Shown here: in pieces, positions 33,946-42,719 of the stretch | Layout: every line of letters starts with the position of its first letter | Numbering within the stretch: the stretch's first letter is position 1 | NCBI RefSeq assembly: GCF_947631165.1 | Contig: NZ_CANRKH010000009.1 | Span: 32,101 to 96,100, forward strand | Length of the DNA stretch: 64,000 bases | DNA from: an uncultured Dysosmobacter sp. | GTDB lineage: Bacteria; Bacillota; Clostridia; Oscillospirales; Oscillospiraceae | Reading direction: 5' to 3' | Notes under the pieces: model-generated | What the model saw: the letters and a program-made list of their open reading frames with translations, nothing else | Database searches by the model: none | What the model was told of the DNA's origin: nothing | Position numbers and translations under genes: made by a program

Positions 33946-35157
33946 ATGTATTTTGATAGCAATTTTATTCTGGAAAAAATAAACAGTCGGCGCGAGGATA
34001 GGGAGCAAATTGCTTCTGAAGAAGAATTGCTCACACTCCTTGATCCCGAAATAGATGCCGGGGGAAAAGTAGTCGCTGACACTCATATTCCCACCGAAGA
34101 ACTGCTCACGGCTTTTTCCGAGCTGCGATTGAAACTTGCTGAACACATGAAGCTGGATGACATCCTGTTTTTATTTGGGAACGGCGCATCTATGTACGCA
34201 GGATCGAAAGATACGCGGGACTTCAAGCTGAGTGAATACAAGGACGAGTATTCAGATCTCGCCACCATCATAGACAAGGTAGGGGCTCTCAATGGTATAG
34301 AGGAGCAGCTCAATGCGCTCATTACTGCAAACGCATATTACCAGTTAGTAAAGGACGATAAGAAAAACCAGCTTGTTACAGAGCTTATTGACAAGGTTAA
34401 GGGTGCATTAATCGAAAGCTTTGTAAATTCCGTTGATTACAGGAAACTGTCACTGCATGAGATTTTCCTGTTGAAGCTCCGCACGTTCGATTGCCTGAAA
34501 CGGACGAGCATCTACACACCGAATTATGATTTGGCTTTTGAATATTCGCTTGATAAATTGGGCATAGAATACAAGGATGGTTTTTCTGGATTTGTGAATC
34601 GGAACTTCAATCCAAGAACGCTCCAAGGGAAAGACAAAACCGCATTAATCAAAATACACGGGTCCGTTAATTGGGCTGTGGAAGAAGACAAAATAAAGGA
34701 ATTCCAGCCTAAATTCAAAGACGGAAAAGTGGATATAGATGACACGAAACCCGTGCTTATTTATCCGACATCCCACAAGCTGTATCAGACATACAGCACC
34801 CCTTACAGCGAGCTGATGAGGCATATGCTGGATGAAGCCGAAACCGGAAAGAATGTTATTATTATATTGGGATATAAGTATGGAGATGATCACATCAACG
34901 AAATCCTGATTAAGGCGTTGGAAAACCCGAATAACATCTTCTACTTTTTCCTATACAATCCAGATGAGGAAGGGAGCTTTATTGACCAGATTAAGCGGCT
35001 CGCTGACAGTATGCCAAATATAAATATCATGGCTGGTAAAGTCCTCGCCGATTTTAAGACGTTTGTAAAATATATCCTTCCTGCCACACCAGAGAAGACC
35101 GATCAGGAGAAGGCAATTGAACTTCTTCGGAAAGTGCTGGTATCACATGCAAGTTAA
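33946..35157 (+). CDS. SIR2-like NADase
   Basis: 403-aa protein of the defence type of SIR2. The NAD-binding loop is ILFLFGNGAS (about 73-82), TPNYD lies near 190-194, and the probable catalytic His238 is in KIHGSVNW. IILGYKYGDDHINEIL closes the fold. The N-terminal 70 residues are an extra helical region. In known systems such proteins destroy NAD+ on infection. It begins 42 bases after Res with no promoter or terminator between, and overlaps the HerA gene by 11 bases, so it belongs to both neighbours. ATG at 33946 follows TGGAG. Confidence 0.9.
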   Translation: MYFDSNFILEKINSRREDREQIASEEELLTLLDPEIDAGGKVVADTHIPTEELLTAFSELRLKLAEHMKLDDILFLFGNGASMYAGSKDTRDFKLSEYKDEYSDLATIIDKVGALNGIEEQLNALITANAYYQLVKDDKKNQLVTELIDKVKGALIESFVNSVDYRKLSLHEIFLLKLRTFDCLKRTSIYTPNYDLAFEYSLDKLGIEYKDGFSGFVNRNFNPRTLQGKDKTALIKIHGSVNWAVEEDKIKEFQPKFKDGKVDIDDTKPVLIYPTSHKLYQTYSTPYSELMRHMLDEAETGKNVIIILGYKYGDDHINEILIKALENPNNIFYFFLYNPDEEGSFIDQIKRLADSMPNINIMAGKVLADFKTFVKYILPATPEKTDQEKAIELLRKVLVSHAS

Positions 35158-36625
35158 TGAGATTGGGCGCATTACAAAAATCACTGGATCGAAAGTCCTT
35201 ATTCGCGTGACAGAGGAATCTGCCATAAACAGGCTCGGTGTGGAAAGCTTTGTGGCAAGCTATATTTCTGTCGGTTCTTTAGTAGGGACAAGGCTTGTGG
35301 ACAGCCGTATCCTGATAATGACCGTGGAGGAGATATATGACAGCGATGCGGATATATTTGTTTCCTCTTCAATCAGTGGCATTTTTGACGAGGTGACAGA
35401 AAAATTCACTTTTGGAACAAATACATATCCACTTGTTGGCGAACAGGTTTTTAAATTATGGAACAAGGTTCTCGGTCACATCTTTGCTCCTGCTGAAAAA
35501 GTGAATCCATCGACCATTGGAACATATATTTATGACAACAGCGTAACGGTAGGCTATAATCCGAATGTCCTTTTCGGAAAACACCTCGGTGTCTTTGGAA
35601 ATACAGGCAGCGGCAAGACATGCACGGTCGTTTCCATCATCCAGAATTACATTCGGGAAAATAAAGGCAAAGATATCAAATTTATTATTCTTGATGTCAA
35701 TGGAGAATATCAAAGAGCATTTGATGAAGATGATGCGGATTATATATCTTTTGATAAGCTCCGTTTCCATCACAGCCTCCTTAGCAATACGGAATATGGA
35801 CGACTTTTTCGAGCGGCGGAGGGCGTCCAGTATCCGGCATTAAAGGACTGCATCACTTCATTGAAGGCAGAAAACGTCAGATGGAGTCTTGAAGAATTGC
35901 CATCACAGATAGAACAATGGATTGATAAACATACAGATATTCAAAATGGAAAGAAAAGCGATTTCTCAAAGAATCAGATAAGCGGATATTTACGTACAAT
36001 GAGTCTGCGTATTGATGGCATCATTGAGGATGAATCTTTGATGGGCGTTATCAACAATGCCGATGCTGCGTCTACAATGGATGCGATTCTACATACTGGG
36101 AAGAAGGTAATTATTCTTGATCTTCAAGTATCCAGTGACGCCTTGGATATTGTCGTGTACATGCTGTTTAAGGCCATATATGAATATAAAAGCAGAAACC
36201 GCGATACCACACATTTATGCCTCGTGCTGGAGGAGGCGCATCGGTACATAAATGTGAATGCGGAAGAAAGCAGACTGGGAAGCTACTATATCGATAAACT
36301 CTCACGAGAAGGCAGGAAATTTGGGGTGGGTCTAATCATTGCTTCACAAATCCCATCGATGCTTGCCTACGAGGTAGTTAGCCAGTGCAACTCTGTTATC
36401 ATGCATAAGATAACCAGTAAGCGTGATATGGAATTTTTGCGTGGTGTGCTTCGGGTTTCCAACGATACATTTTATCTGCAGATGAGCGCATTGGAGAAAC
36501 AGCATGCCATTGTCTGCGGCGAGGCTTTCCCAAATGATTCTATTGTGCGGATTCACGATGCCAGACCGCTTCCAAGAAGCAATGATCCGGAAATTGAAGA
36601 CCTTATTCTATGTGATGCTAATTAA
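35147..36625 (+). CDS. HerA-type ATPase
   Basis: 492-aa hexameric DNA translocase-type ATPase. It has an N-terminal HAS-barrel-like region (IGRITKITGSKVLIRVTEES), Walker A GNTGSGKT at about 151-158, Walker B LVLEEAHRY at about 357-365, then GRKFGVGLIIASQIPS, the HerA/FtsK arginine-finger region. SIR2 and HerA pairs are a known anti-phage module in which the two form one large complex. The overlap with the SIR2 gene indicates coupled translation. It is the last gene of the operon. Confidence 0.92.
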   Translation: MQVNEIGRITKITGSKVLIRVTEESAINRLGVESFVASYISVGSLVGTRLVDSRILIMTVEEIYDSDADIFVSSSISGIFDEVTEKFTFGTNTYPLVGEQVFKLWNKVLGHIFAPAEKVNPSTIGTYIYDNSVTVGYNPNVLFGKHLGVFGNTGSGKTCTVVSIIQNYIRENKGKDIKFIILDVNGEYQRAFDEDDADYISFDKLRFHHSLLSNTEYGRLFRAAEGVQYPALKDCITSLKAENVRWSLEELPSQIEQWIDKHTDIQNGKKSDFSKNQISGYLRTMSLRIDGIIEDESLMGVINNADAASTMDAILHTGKKVIILDLQVSSDALDIVVYMLFKAIYEYKSRNRDTTHLCLVLEEAHRYINVNAEESRLGSYYIDKLSREGRKFGVGLIIASQIPSMLAYEVVSQCNSVIMHKITSKRDMEFLRGVLRVSNDTFYLQMSALEKQHAIVCGEAFPNDSIVRIHDARPLPRSNDPEIEDLILCDAN

Positions 36626-36662
36626 AAATAATTGGGTATTTCTGAACCATGAAAGCTTTCTC

Positions 36663-36706
36663 AAACAGCCCACAGAAGCCAAAAACTTCTGTGGGCTGTT
36701 TTTTTT
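36663..36706. terminator. Bidirectional terminator between HerA and NACHT genes
   Basis: A perfect 16-base stem (AAACAGCCCACAGAAG and its complement) with a short loop is followed by T on the plus side and preceded by A on the other, so it can stop both converging genes. Confidence 0.9.
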
Positions 36707-39356
36707 AATGGAATCTGCTGAGGAAGCTTCCGGTTTGGGGCTTTCCTGTGTACTTCTTTTCAAGCTCTTCTTTTATCCTGCGCGTATATTCAAATAATCT
36801 GCGCAGCGGAAATTCATCCTTTTCGACAGCCTCGACTATCTCTGTGTATCTGTCGGCCTTATCATAAAGCGTTAAGAAATCCAATTCGCAGCTGAATCCG
36901 GCTGGTTCATCTTCCTCATCTCTGGATGTATATGGAACTTCTGATTTCTTGGCAATCGCCATATCAAACATTTTTTCGGGATGTCGCCAGTTCTTATTGT
37001 AGTATACAAATTCTTCTTCAACAAAATCTTCTTCGAAAGGAATGTTGCTCTCGTCAAGCATAAACTCGGCATCAATGTTGTTTACGGCACAGATGAAAGA
37101 GTATATGTTTGAACACGGCTTGGAAATCGGATAGCTGTTGACATTCCCTACCGTATATCCCACTGTCCGAAAGATTATGCGAAGATAGTCTCTGTACGCA
37201 TCTGTTTCAGACTTACCACAATAAAGACTTTTCAGAAACGGTATCAGGATGCATAGCGATGTCTTTTTGTCATCCATTCCGTAGAGCATCTCCAAGGTCT
37301 GATCTTCAGCAATGGACTCGTCCCTTGCCAAGAACATATTGTATATTACGTCATAGGTCTTCTCCAATTGGATGGAGAAAAAGAATGCCGTGAAATATTC
37401 CTGGAACGAGCGGTGTACGAAATAGTATTTACCGCCGTCAATGTATAAGAGGCATACTTTTTTAGTAACATCATTGATGAATTTTTCCACCTCGAATGTA
37501 TAGTTGTTGGCATCGATTACGGCCTGTGCATACTCTTTTAACTGGGATTCCGTAAATGAATATTTCTCGTCATTATAGGTTATTGCACAAAATTCCCCGA
37601 AGAGCTTCTTGAAATTCCTGCTGGATAGGCCAGTCTCGAAATTGCGCCTGAGCGACTTCCGAGCGTCATGTTTTTCAGCCATGACCTCATAGGCCTGTTC
37701 ATAGAACAGATATCGCTGTGTCGGGATATTATGATATCCGTTATATGTGATGAGCATAATGGTCAAGAACAGGGGGTTTCCCAAAAACTTATGTTCCTCA
37801 TCGCGGCTGAAGTTAAATACATCGGCATTCAGATCTTTGATAAAATCCTGCTTTACATCTTCGCTAACGACATCCTTGTCGAGCCTTTTTATCATATCAA
37901 CAGCCTGTGTAGGATTAAGTGGCAGGATGGAATAGGTGGTAAAGCGTCTCAAGGTGCTTAGTCCTACATCGGGGCGAGATGATACGATAAACATAGCGTC
38001 CGAGTACTGGTCGATCATAATATCCAGTTGTCTATTAAAAGCCTCTTTCTGCTCCAATTTTACTTCATCCAGACCGTCCATGAGGAGGATCATCCTGCCC
38101 TGTACAAGAAGCTCCGTGAAATCTATGAGCTTAAGGCTTACATCATGCCGCTGAAATTCCGAAAAAGAGAAATTTAGCAGATCATCTTGATCCGCATCAT
38201 AATTCTTCAGCGTAACAAAGACAGGAATTCTGTTCTCACCATACAATTCTATGGCGTTCAACATCAGGTGATTCATCATCATTGACTTCCCAATGCCGCC
38301 TGTTCCCTTAAGGTGAATCCTGTGGCAGTCCTCCGGAAATTTATCGATAGTAAGGTCGTGTATGTACGGAATCATGCCGCTTCCGCAGCCGCCTAATTCT
38401 GACATATATGTTGCTATGCGTGTTATACCATTGCATTCGCAGACATTATTGCAGACAAAGAAATCGTAGAAGTCACGTTCATTTTCATAAATGAATGTAT
38501 CTTTACGAGAATGCTTCTTCTTTGCCTGTTTCAGGTACTTATCAAATCTGCCCGCTTTCTTTGGCTTGCCGACTCGGTGGAGAAGGAATCCTTCATCCTC
38601 TGGATTGAATGTCGCAAGGTCAGGGGCTACTCCGTTCGGGTCAAGGAATAACGGGAATTCACCCTCATCCTCATCATCTTCCCCGTCCCAAGGCTCCCTC
38701 TCAAGTTGGTATTTTACATCCACATCGAGGAATTTATTAAACCCAATCTTACTGGTAAACTCCCGCTCAGTATTTCCCACATCGCTGCCTGTAGTCCACG
38801 ATAGATAGGTATCCTGACCGACTCCTGCGTCCATAGGCCGGGTGCAGCAATAATGCCATATTCCAAGAATGAAGCTGTAGAAATAAATCGTATCGTCTTC
38901 ACCGTACTGGATAAGCTCCTCTTTATATGACGCTGCATTATCAGGATTCACATACAGCCTGTCCTTCGGCCGGATGGTCGAATCTGCCTCTATGAGTTCC
39001 AGCAATGCCCTGACAAGCCATTTCCCGGATTCCCCGTCCCTGAATTTTCCATCGAGGAGTTCCTTCATTTCCGTGACCACTTCGGTATAGTTGTTTGCCA
39101 TACGGGCAGAGAATGCCTTGCCGAGCTTTTCATCACCGAGGCGCACATATTCGCTATTGAGAGTGGGATCACAGGTTTTAAATCGGGACGGGATGGACTT
39201 TAAATTCTGTCCGTACAATGGGTAGTAGCTCGGGTCATATATCTTCATGAGCGAGTTCAGAAGATCCCCTTGGCTGGGACTGTTCTTGCGAATCCTCGCC
39301 TGAAGCAAAAGGGCAAAGAATGTGCCTCCGCAGAGGCGCGGTTTAACTTCGCTCAT
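36705..39356 (-). CDS. NACHT-domain STAND ATPase
   Basis: 883-aa protein. The NACHT core has Walker A GTGGIGKS at 351-358 and the typical Walker B MILLMDGLDEV at about 422-432, followed by FIVSSRP. The 340 residues before it include acidic WDGEDDEDEGEFP and basic KYLKQAKKKHSRKD stretches and no effector I can name. The C-terminal 250 residues are helical and may be a sensor. NACHT proteins are widespread bacterial immune sensors. It is monocistronic, convergent with HerA, and has its own extended -10 promoter. ATG at 39356 follows TTTGGAG. Its presence next to the restriction operon suggests a defence island. Confidence 0.85.
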   Translation of the reverse strand: MSEVKPRLCGGTFFALLLQARIRKNSPSQGDLLNSLMKIYDPSYYPLYGQNLKSIPSRFKTCDPTLNSEYVRLGDEKLGKAFSARMANNYTEVVTEMKELLDGKFRDGESGKWLVRALLELIEADSTIRPKDRLYVNPDNAASYKEELIQYGEDDTIYFYSFILGIWHYCCTRPMDAGVGQDTYLSWTTGSDVGNTEREFTSKIGFNKFLDVDVKYQLEREPWDGEDDEDEGEFPLFLDPNGVAPDLATFNPEDEGFLLHRVGKPKKAGRFDKYLKQAKKKHSRKDTFIYENERDFYDFFVCNNVCECNGITRIATYMSELGGCGSGMIPYIHDLTIDKFPEDCHRIHLKGTGGIGKSMMMNHLMLNAIELYGENRIPVFVTLKNYDADQDDLLNFSFSEFQRHDVSLKLIDFTELLVQGRMILLMDGLDEVKLEQKEAFNRQLDIMIDQYSDAMFIVSSRPDVGLSTLRRFTTYSILPLNPTQAVDMIKRLDKDVVSEDVKQDFIKDLNADVFNFSRDEEHKFLGNPLFLTIMLITYNGYHNIPTQRYLFYEQAYEVMAEKHDARKSLRRNFETGLSSRNFKKLFGEFCAITYNDEKYSFTESQLKEYAQAVIDANNYTFEVEKFINDVTKKVCLLYIDGGKYYFVHRSFQEYFTAFFFSIQLEKTYDVIYNMFLARDESIAEDQTLEMLYGMDDKKTSLCILIPFLKSLYCGKSETDAYRDYLRIIFRTVGYTVGNVNSYPISKPCSNIYSFICAVNNIDAEFMLDESNIPFEEDFVEEEFVYYNKNWRHPEKMFDMAIAKKSEVPYTSRDEEDEPAGFSCELDFLTLYDKADRYTEIVEAVEKDEFPLRRLFEYTRRIKEELEKKYTGKPQTGSFLSRFH

Positions 39357-39372
39357 ACAATCATCTCCAAAT

Positions 39373-39432
39373 CATAAACCGCTATAAACCTTATAAACCC
39401 CTGTAAACGATTGCCAATAAACATCATAAACC
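39373..39432 (-). repeat. Cluster of GGTTTAT-type direct repeats in the NACHT leader
   Basis: On the minus strand GTTTAT (four times as GGTTTAT) occurs five times within about 60 bases, with a further GTTTAC between, just before the NACHT start codon. The spacing is mostly 10-11 bases, near one helical turn. Could be an operator array or leader RNA element. Confidence 0.7.
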
Positions 39433-39485
39433 TGACAATCACAGACAAGGAAGGGCAAATGGCGGTCTTTTAGTCAGTGCCTTCT

Positions 39486-39494
39486 ATTATACCA
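39486..39494 (-). promoter_or_regulatory. Extended -10 promoter for the NACHT gene
   Basis: Minus strand TGGTATAAT, a perfect TGnTATAAT extended -10 box about 130 bases before the NACHT start codon. No good -35 box is seen, as is common with extended -10 promoters. Confidence 0.7.
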
Positions 39495-39709
39495 CAAATC
39501 CTCTGAACTGTGTTCGAGAATTTGTGCATTTTTCAGCAGACCTTCCGGGGCTTCGCTCCGACGGGAGCCAAAGCTTCAAGGGGCAACGGACAGGTCTAAA
39601 TATATCGGCCAGTTGAAGCGGCTGATTAACACTGCGGAGAAATCCGGGGTTGGATCAGTGCTCTTCAAATCTGACAAACCATGGGTTTCTCCGGGAAAAG
39701 GAGATTCGT
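39495..39709. other. Intergenic region, possible left edge of prophage B
   Basis: No convincing gene. A plus-strand frame is open from about 39436 to 39726 without a start and reads like a coding remnant near its end (KYIGQLKRLINTAEKSG), so it may be the tail of a gene broken by insertion. A G/C-rich hairpin-like segment lies at 39548-39573. No attachment core was found, but the join between the defence block and prophage B should be here. Confidence 0.4.
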
Positions 39710-40399
39710 ATGGTTACAGTATTTAGGCAGGAAGATGGCAGCTACCTGGTTCCGATGGAATTACCCGAGGACAAGGGGGCAAGGAAGGCACTGTTGGATT
39801 ACGCAAAAATCCAGGGATACAAGGTCGACACGGTGCAGTACGGCTACAGGAAATACAGGGCTGTGCTTGTGCCGGGGAGTGAGGGGCTGTTCCACTCCTA
39901 CATAGCGGAGGAAGGGAGGAATCAAAGGTACGCCCAGCTGGACAGGAGATGCCTTATCCCGGGAGAAGATGGCAATCTGAAGAGGTGCCCTTTAAGGATA
40001 CCGAATCCCAATTATGGAGAGCCTGGTGAGAATAAGACGGTGATAAACGACTGCAAGGATTGTCCGCATCGCGACTCGCTCCGCAAGGTGACATCCGCGC
40101 CGATTTCAATGACAGGCGTGGGTGGCTTTTCAGAAGATGGCGAGCAGGAGGACATGGAAATCCCTGTCGGCATTGCTCCAGATGGCGATCTTTTTGAGAA
40201 ATACAGCAGCGAAGTGATGGACTTTATCAGAGAGAAATATCCTGAACACGCCGAGATGATGCAGATGCTGTTTGACGGTTATCGGGTCAAGGAAATTGCC
40301 GAAAAGCTGAATATCAACCGGGATACAGTAAGAAACCGCGTCAAAAGCATGAAGAAGGATCTGACCAAGTTCATCGACAGCATCATTATATTCGATTGA
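39710..40399 (+). CDS. Sigma/HTH-type phage protein (229 aa)
   Basis: The C-terminal 60 residues carry a helix-turn-helix of sigma region 4 type (MMQMLFDGYRVKEIAEKLNINRDTVRNRVKSM). The N-terminal part has a cysteine cluster (RCLIPGEDGNLKRCPLRIP, NDCKDCPHRDS) that could bind zinc. ATG at 39710 follows AAAAGGAG. It is the first gene of prophage B and converges on the DNA polymerase gene. It probably regulates early transcription; no known regulator name can be given. Confidence 0.75.
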   Translation: MVTVFRQEDGSYLVPMELPEDKGARKALLDYAKIQGYKVDTVQYGYRKYRAVLVPGSEGLFHSYIAEEGRNQRYAQLDRRCLIPGEDGNLKRCPLRIPNPNYGEPGENKTVINDCKDCPHRDSLRKVTSAPISMTGVGGFSEDGEQEDMEIPVGIAPDGDLFEKYSSEVMDFIREKYPEHAEMMQMLFDGYRVKEIAEKLNINRDTVRNRVKSMKKDLTKFIDSIIIFD

Positions 40400-40427
40400 T
40401 AAGAAGATAGCCGCGCTATCACAGGTA

Positions 40428-40466
40428 CGGCCACCAAGGCGCATATGCTTCGGTGGCCATTTTCTT
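40428..40466. terminator. Terminator between convergent genes
   Basis: GGCCACC...GGTGGCC with an inner GC pair region, followed by ATTTTCTT. It lies exactly between the plus-strand regulator and the minus-strand polymerase. Confidence 0.75.
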
Positions 40467-42453
40467 AATCGTCCTTCATGTAGAACGCACATCTGTATCC
40501 ATTTCCGAGAAGCTCTATGCCGGGAAGCCAGGGAGGTGTCCTGCCCATGAGCTCACTTATTTCTTCGATGGTCGTTTCAGCCCTGCACTCGATAATCACC
40601 TCGTCATGAACGTGTCCCACGATGAAGTAGCTGGAAAGCGTCCGCATGGCATATACAAGGATGTCGCGGCTGATGGCCTGGACGATGTTCTCCACGAATT
40701 TTGGACCGTAGCTCTCGATCCGGCTCCACTTCTTGCTGGAGTCCGTCCCCATGTATGTGACGGATTCTCCGCCGAAACGGTTCTCGCCGATGCATGGCTT
40801 TGCGTAGGCAAGGCTGCGTCCTGACGGCAGCATGATGAACATCATGCCACTCTTATAGCTGAATTTAATGCCGTGTGTCTCCGTGTCGCAGTGGAGCCTG
40901 ACGCTCTCTTTTACGCAGCGGTCAACGTCCCACCAGAAGGATATGATGTTCGGGTTGGACGCTCGCCACATATCCACCAGTGGCTGAAGCTCTGCCTCGT
41001 CAAGTCCCATGTCGATGGCTCCCATGGCCTTCAATGCGCCTACGGAGCCGCCGTAGCCGAGAGCCAATTCCGCAATCTTGCCTTTCTGCCTTAGCTCCGC
41101 GTTCTGCCCGTGCTTTTCAACAGGCACTTTGAACATGGCTGCCGCCGATGCGCAGTAGATGTCATCTCCCCGTGAAAACACATCCAGCCTCCACTGCTCC
41201 CCGGCAAGGTAGGCCAGCACCCTGGCTTCGATTGCGGAGAAGTCACAGACGATGTAACCATATCCAGGCTTCGGGATAAAGGCTGTCCTGATCAGCTGCG
41301 ACAGCGTGTCAGGGATATCCTCGTACAGCAGCCTCATCGTTTCATAATCGCCGTTCTTTACGATGGCCCGTGCCTCCGCTAGGTCAGCCATATGGTTCTT
41401 CGGGAGGTTCTGCAGCTGTATATGCCTTCCTGCGAATCTGCCTGTCCTGTTTGCCCCGTAGAACTGGAACATCCCTCTTGCCCTGCCGTCAGCACACATT
41501 GTCATTTCCATCTTCTGATATTTCTTTACGGATGACCGGGATACCTGCTGGCGTAGCTTCAGCACTTCTGCCACATCATCGGGGCAGTCCTCCAAAAGCG
41601 TAATGACGGCCTTCTTATCAAGGGAATCCGTCTCGATGCCTTTTTCATTAAGCCATCCCGTAAGCTGCTGTGTGGAGTTTGGATTCTCTAGATCGGTAAG
41701 CTCAATCATTCTTGCCATAAGCTCATTCTTTGTGCGCCTGTCAAAATCAATGGCGTTCTCCGCTACTGCCGTGTCTATCAGTATCCCCCTGTCGTTTATC
41801 ATCTCTGACAGGTGGTACTCCTCCCAGATGAATTCAGGCACGGGGAAGTTCCGAAACTTGTGCTGTATCTGCATCTCGACTTCCACGTCACGCCTGTTGT
41901 ACGCTTTGAAGGTTTCCCATTTTGACTTATCGTCCTGCGGATAGTTCCTTGCCGCAGGATTGTTTTTTGTCGGAGTTCTCGGCACGGAGAAAAAACGGAT
42001 TAGGGACTTGCCTTCGGACATTTTCTGCTCCGACAGCTTCAGCACGGCTCCTGCCGCGTCAAGGGAAAGGGGAAGACCGAGGTATGCTGCCCATGTCATG
42101 GTGCAGCGCCATGATACGGGATTCAGGTAACTGCCCATGGTATCATCGGGACTGCCGTAGCCTTGGAAATACTGCGGATAGTTCCGCTTTATCCACACGG
42201 ATAGGAATACACGCTCGAATGTTGCGTTCCATGCCCATTTCGTTATTTTCTGGTCAACGATTGCCCGGAGTATCCCATCCGGAATCATCTCGCCGCAGGC
42301 CACATCCACCACCTTCACCGGCTCTCCGTTTATCGAGTAGCCAAATAGCAGGATCTCCGCATCCGGAGATTCCGCATATTTGTATACTCCGCATTCCTTT
42401 AGGTCTACTGACGAAAAGGTCTCCAAATCCAGACTCAGGTATTCTATCTTCAA
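40465..42453 (-). CDS. Phage DNA polymerase (family A)
   Basis: 662-aa replicative polymerase. The N-terminal 3'-5' exonuclease begins with YLSLDLETFSS (D-x-E), as in other phage family A enzymes. The polymerase part has motif A VCDFSAIEARVLAYLAGE, motif B RQKGKIAELALGYGGSVGALK and motif C VGHVHDEVIIE. There is no 5' nuclease domain. It ends a minus-strand operon with DUF2815 and DUF2800 genes, the usual partners in these phages. ATG at 42453 follows CGAGGTGATATTTTG. Confidence 0.95.
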   Translation of the reverse strand: MKIEYLSLDLETFSSVDLKECGVYKYAESPDAEILLFGYSINGEPVKVVDVACGEMIPDGILRAIVDQKITKWAWNATFERVFLSVWIKRNYPQYFQGYGSPDDTMGSYLNPVSWRCTMTWAAYLGLPLSLDAAGAVLKLSEQKMSEGKSLIRFFSVPRTPTKNNPAARNYPQDDKSKWETFKAYNRRDVEVEMQIQHKFRNFPVPEFIWEEYHLSEMINDRGILIDTAVAENAIDFDRRTKNELMARMIELTDLENPNSTQQLTGWLNEKGIETDSLDKKAVITLLEDCPDDVAEVLKLRQQVSRSSVKKYQKMEMTMCADGRARGMFQFYGANRTGRFAGRHIQLQNLPKNHMADLAEARAIVKNGDYETMRLLYEDIPDTLSQLIRTAFIPKPGYGYIVCDFSAIEARVLAYLAGEQWRLDVFSRGDDIYCASAAAMFKVPVEKHGQNAELRQKGKIAELALGYGGSVGALKAMGAIDMGLDEAELQPLVDMWRASNPNIISFWWDVDRCVKESVRLHCDTETHGIKFSYKSGMMFIMLPSGRSLAYAKPCIGENRFGGESVTYMGTDSSKKWSRIESYGPKFVENIVQAISRDILVYAMRTLSSYFIVGHVHDEVIIECRAETTIEEISELMGRTPPWLPGIELLGNGYRCAFYMKDD

Positions 42454-42470
42454 AATATCACCACCTCGCT

Positions 42471-42505
42471 AAAACAGGCAGCAGAGAAAACACGCTCTGC
42501 TACCT
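42471..42505 (-). terminator. Minus-strand hairpin after small membrane ORF
   Basis: Minus strand AGGTAGCAGAG and TCTGCTGCCT stem followed by GTTTT. It lies between the small ORF and the polymerase start and probably only attenuates. Confidence 0.55.
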
Positions 42506-42510
42506 CTTGT

Positions 42511-42633
42511 TTATTTCTTATGCCTTATCTTCCCAAAGAGCCAGCAAATGAACCTCAGGAACAGATAGGCATCCATCATCATGATAAAAACAAATGCCGT
42601 TGTTATAACGGTCTGCGTCATAAACTCGAACAC
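42511..42633 (-). CDS. Small single-pass membrane protein (40 aa)
   Basis: GTG-started frame after ACGAGG, reading VFEFMTQTVITTAFVFIMMM then a second hydrophobic part and a basic end (GKIRHKK). One transmembrane helix of about 25 residues with a positive C terminus is predicted. It is bracketed by two minus-strand hairpins inside the replication operon. Supported by frame, hydrophobicity and ribosome binding site only. Confidence 0.5.
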   Translation of the reverse strand: MFEFMTQTVITTAFVFIMMMDAYLFLRFICWLFGKIRHKK

Positions 42634-42650
42634 TACATACCTCGTTTCTT

Positions 42651-42687
42651 AAAAAGGCGGCAGGGTAACCATGAAACCCTGCCGCCA
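42651..42687 (-). terminator. Minus-strand terminator after DUF2815 gene
   Basis: GGCGGCAGGGT and its exact complement with a 9-base loop, followed on the minus strand by CTTTTT. Confidence 0.85.
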
Positions 42688-42719
42688 CCCACAGAAAGGA
42701 AACCTATATGATTACGGCT

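Noticed and set aside
36705..39356. NACHT protein as a known Avs family member
   Set aside because: I see neither the usual nuclease or protease N-terminal domains nor clear TPR-type repeats; only the NACHT core is certain.
39436..39726. Open plus-strand frame before the first prophage B gene
   Set aside because: No start codon with a ribosome binding site, and its 3' end overlaps a well-supported gene; kept only as a possible remnant.
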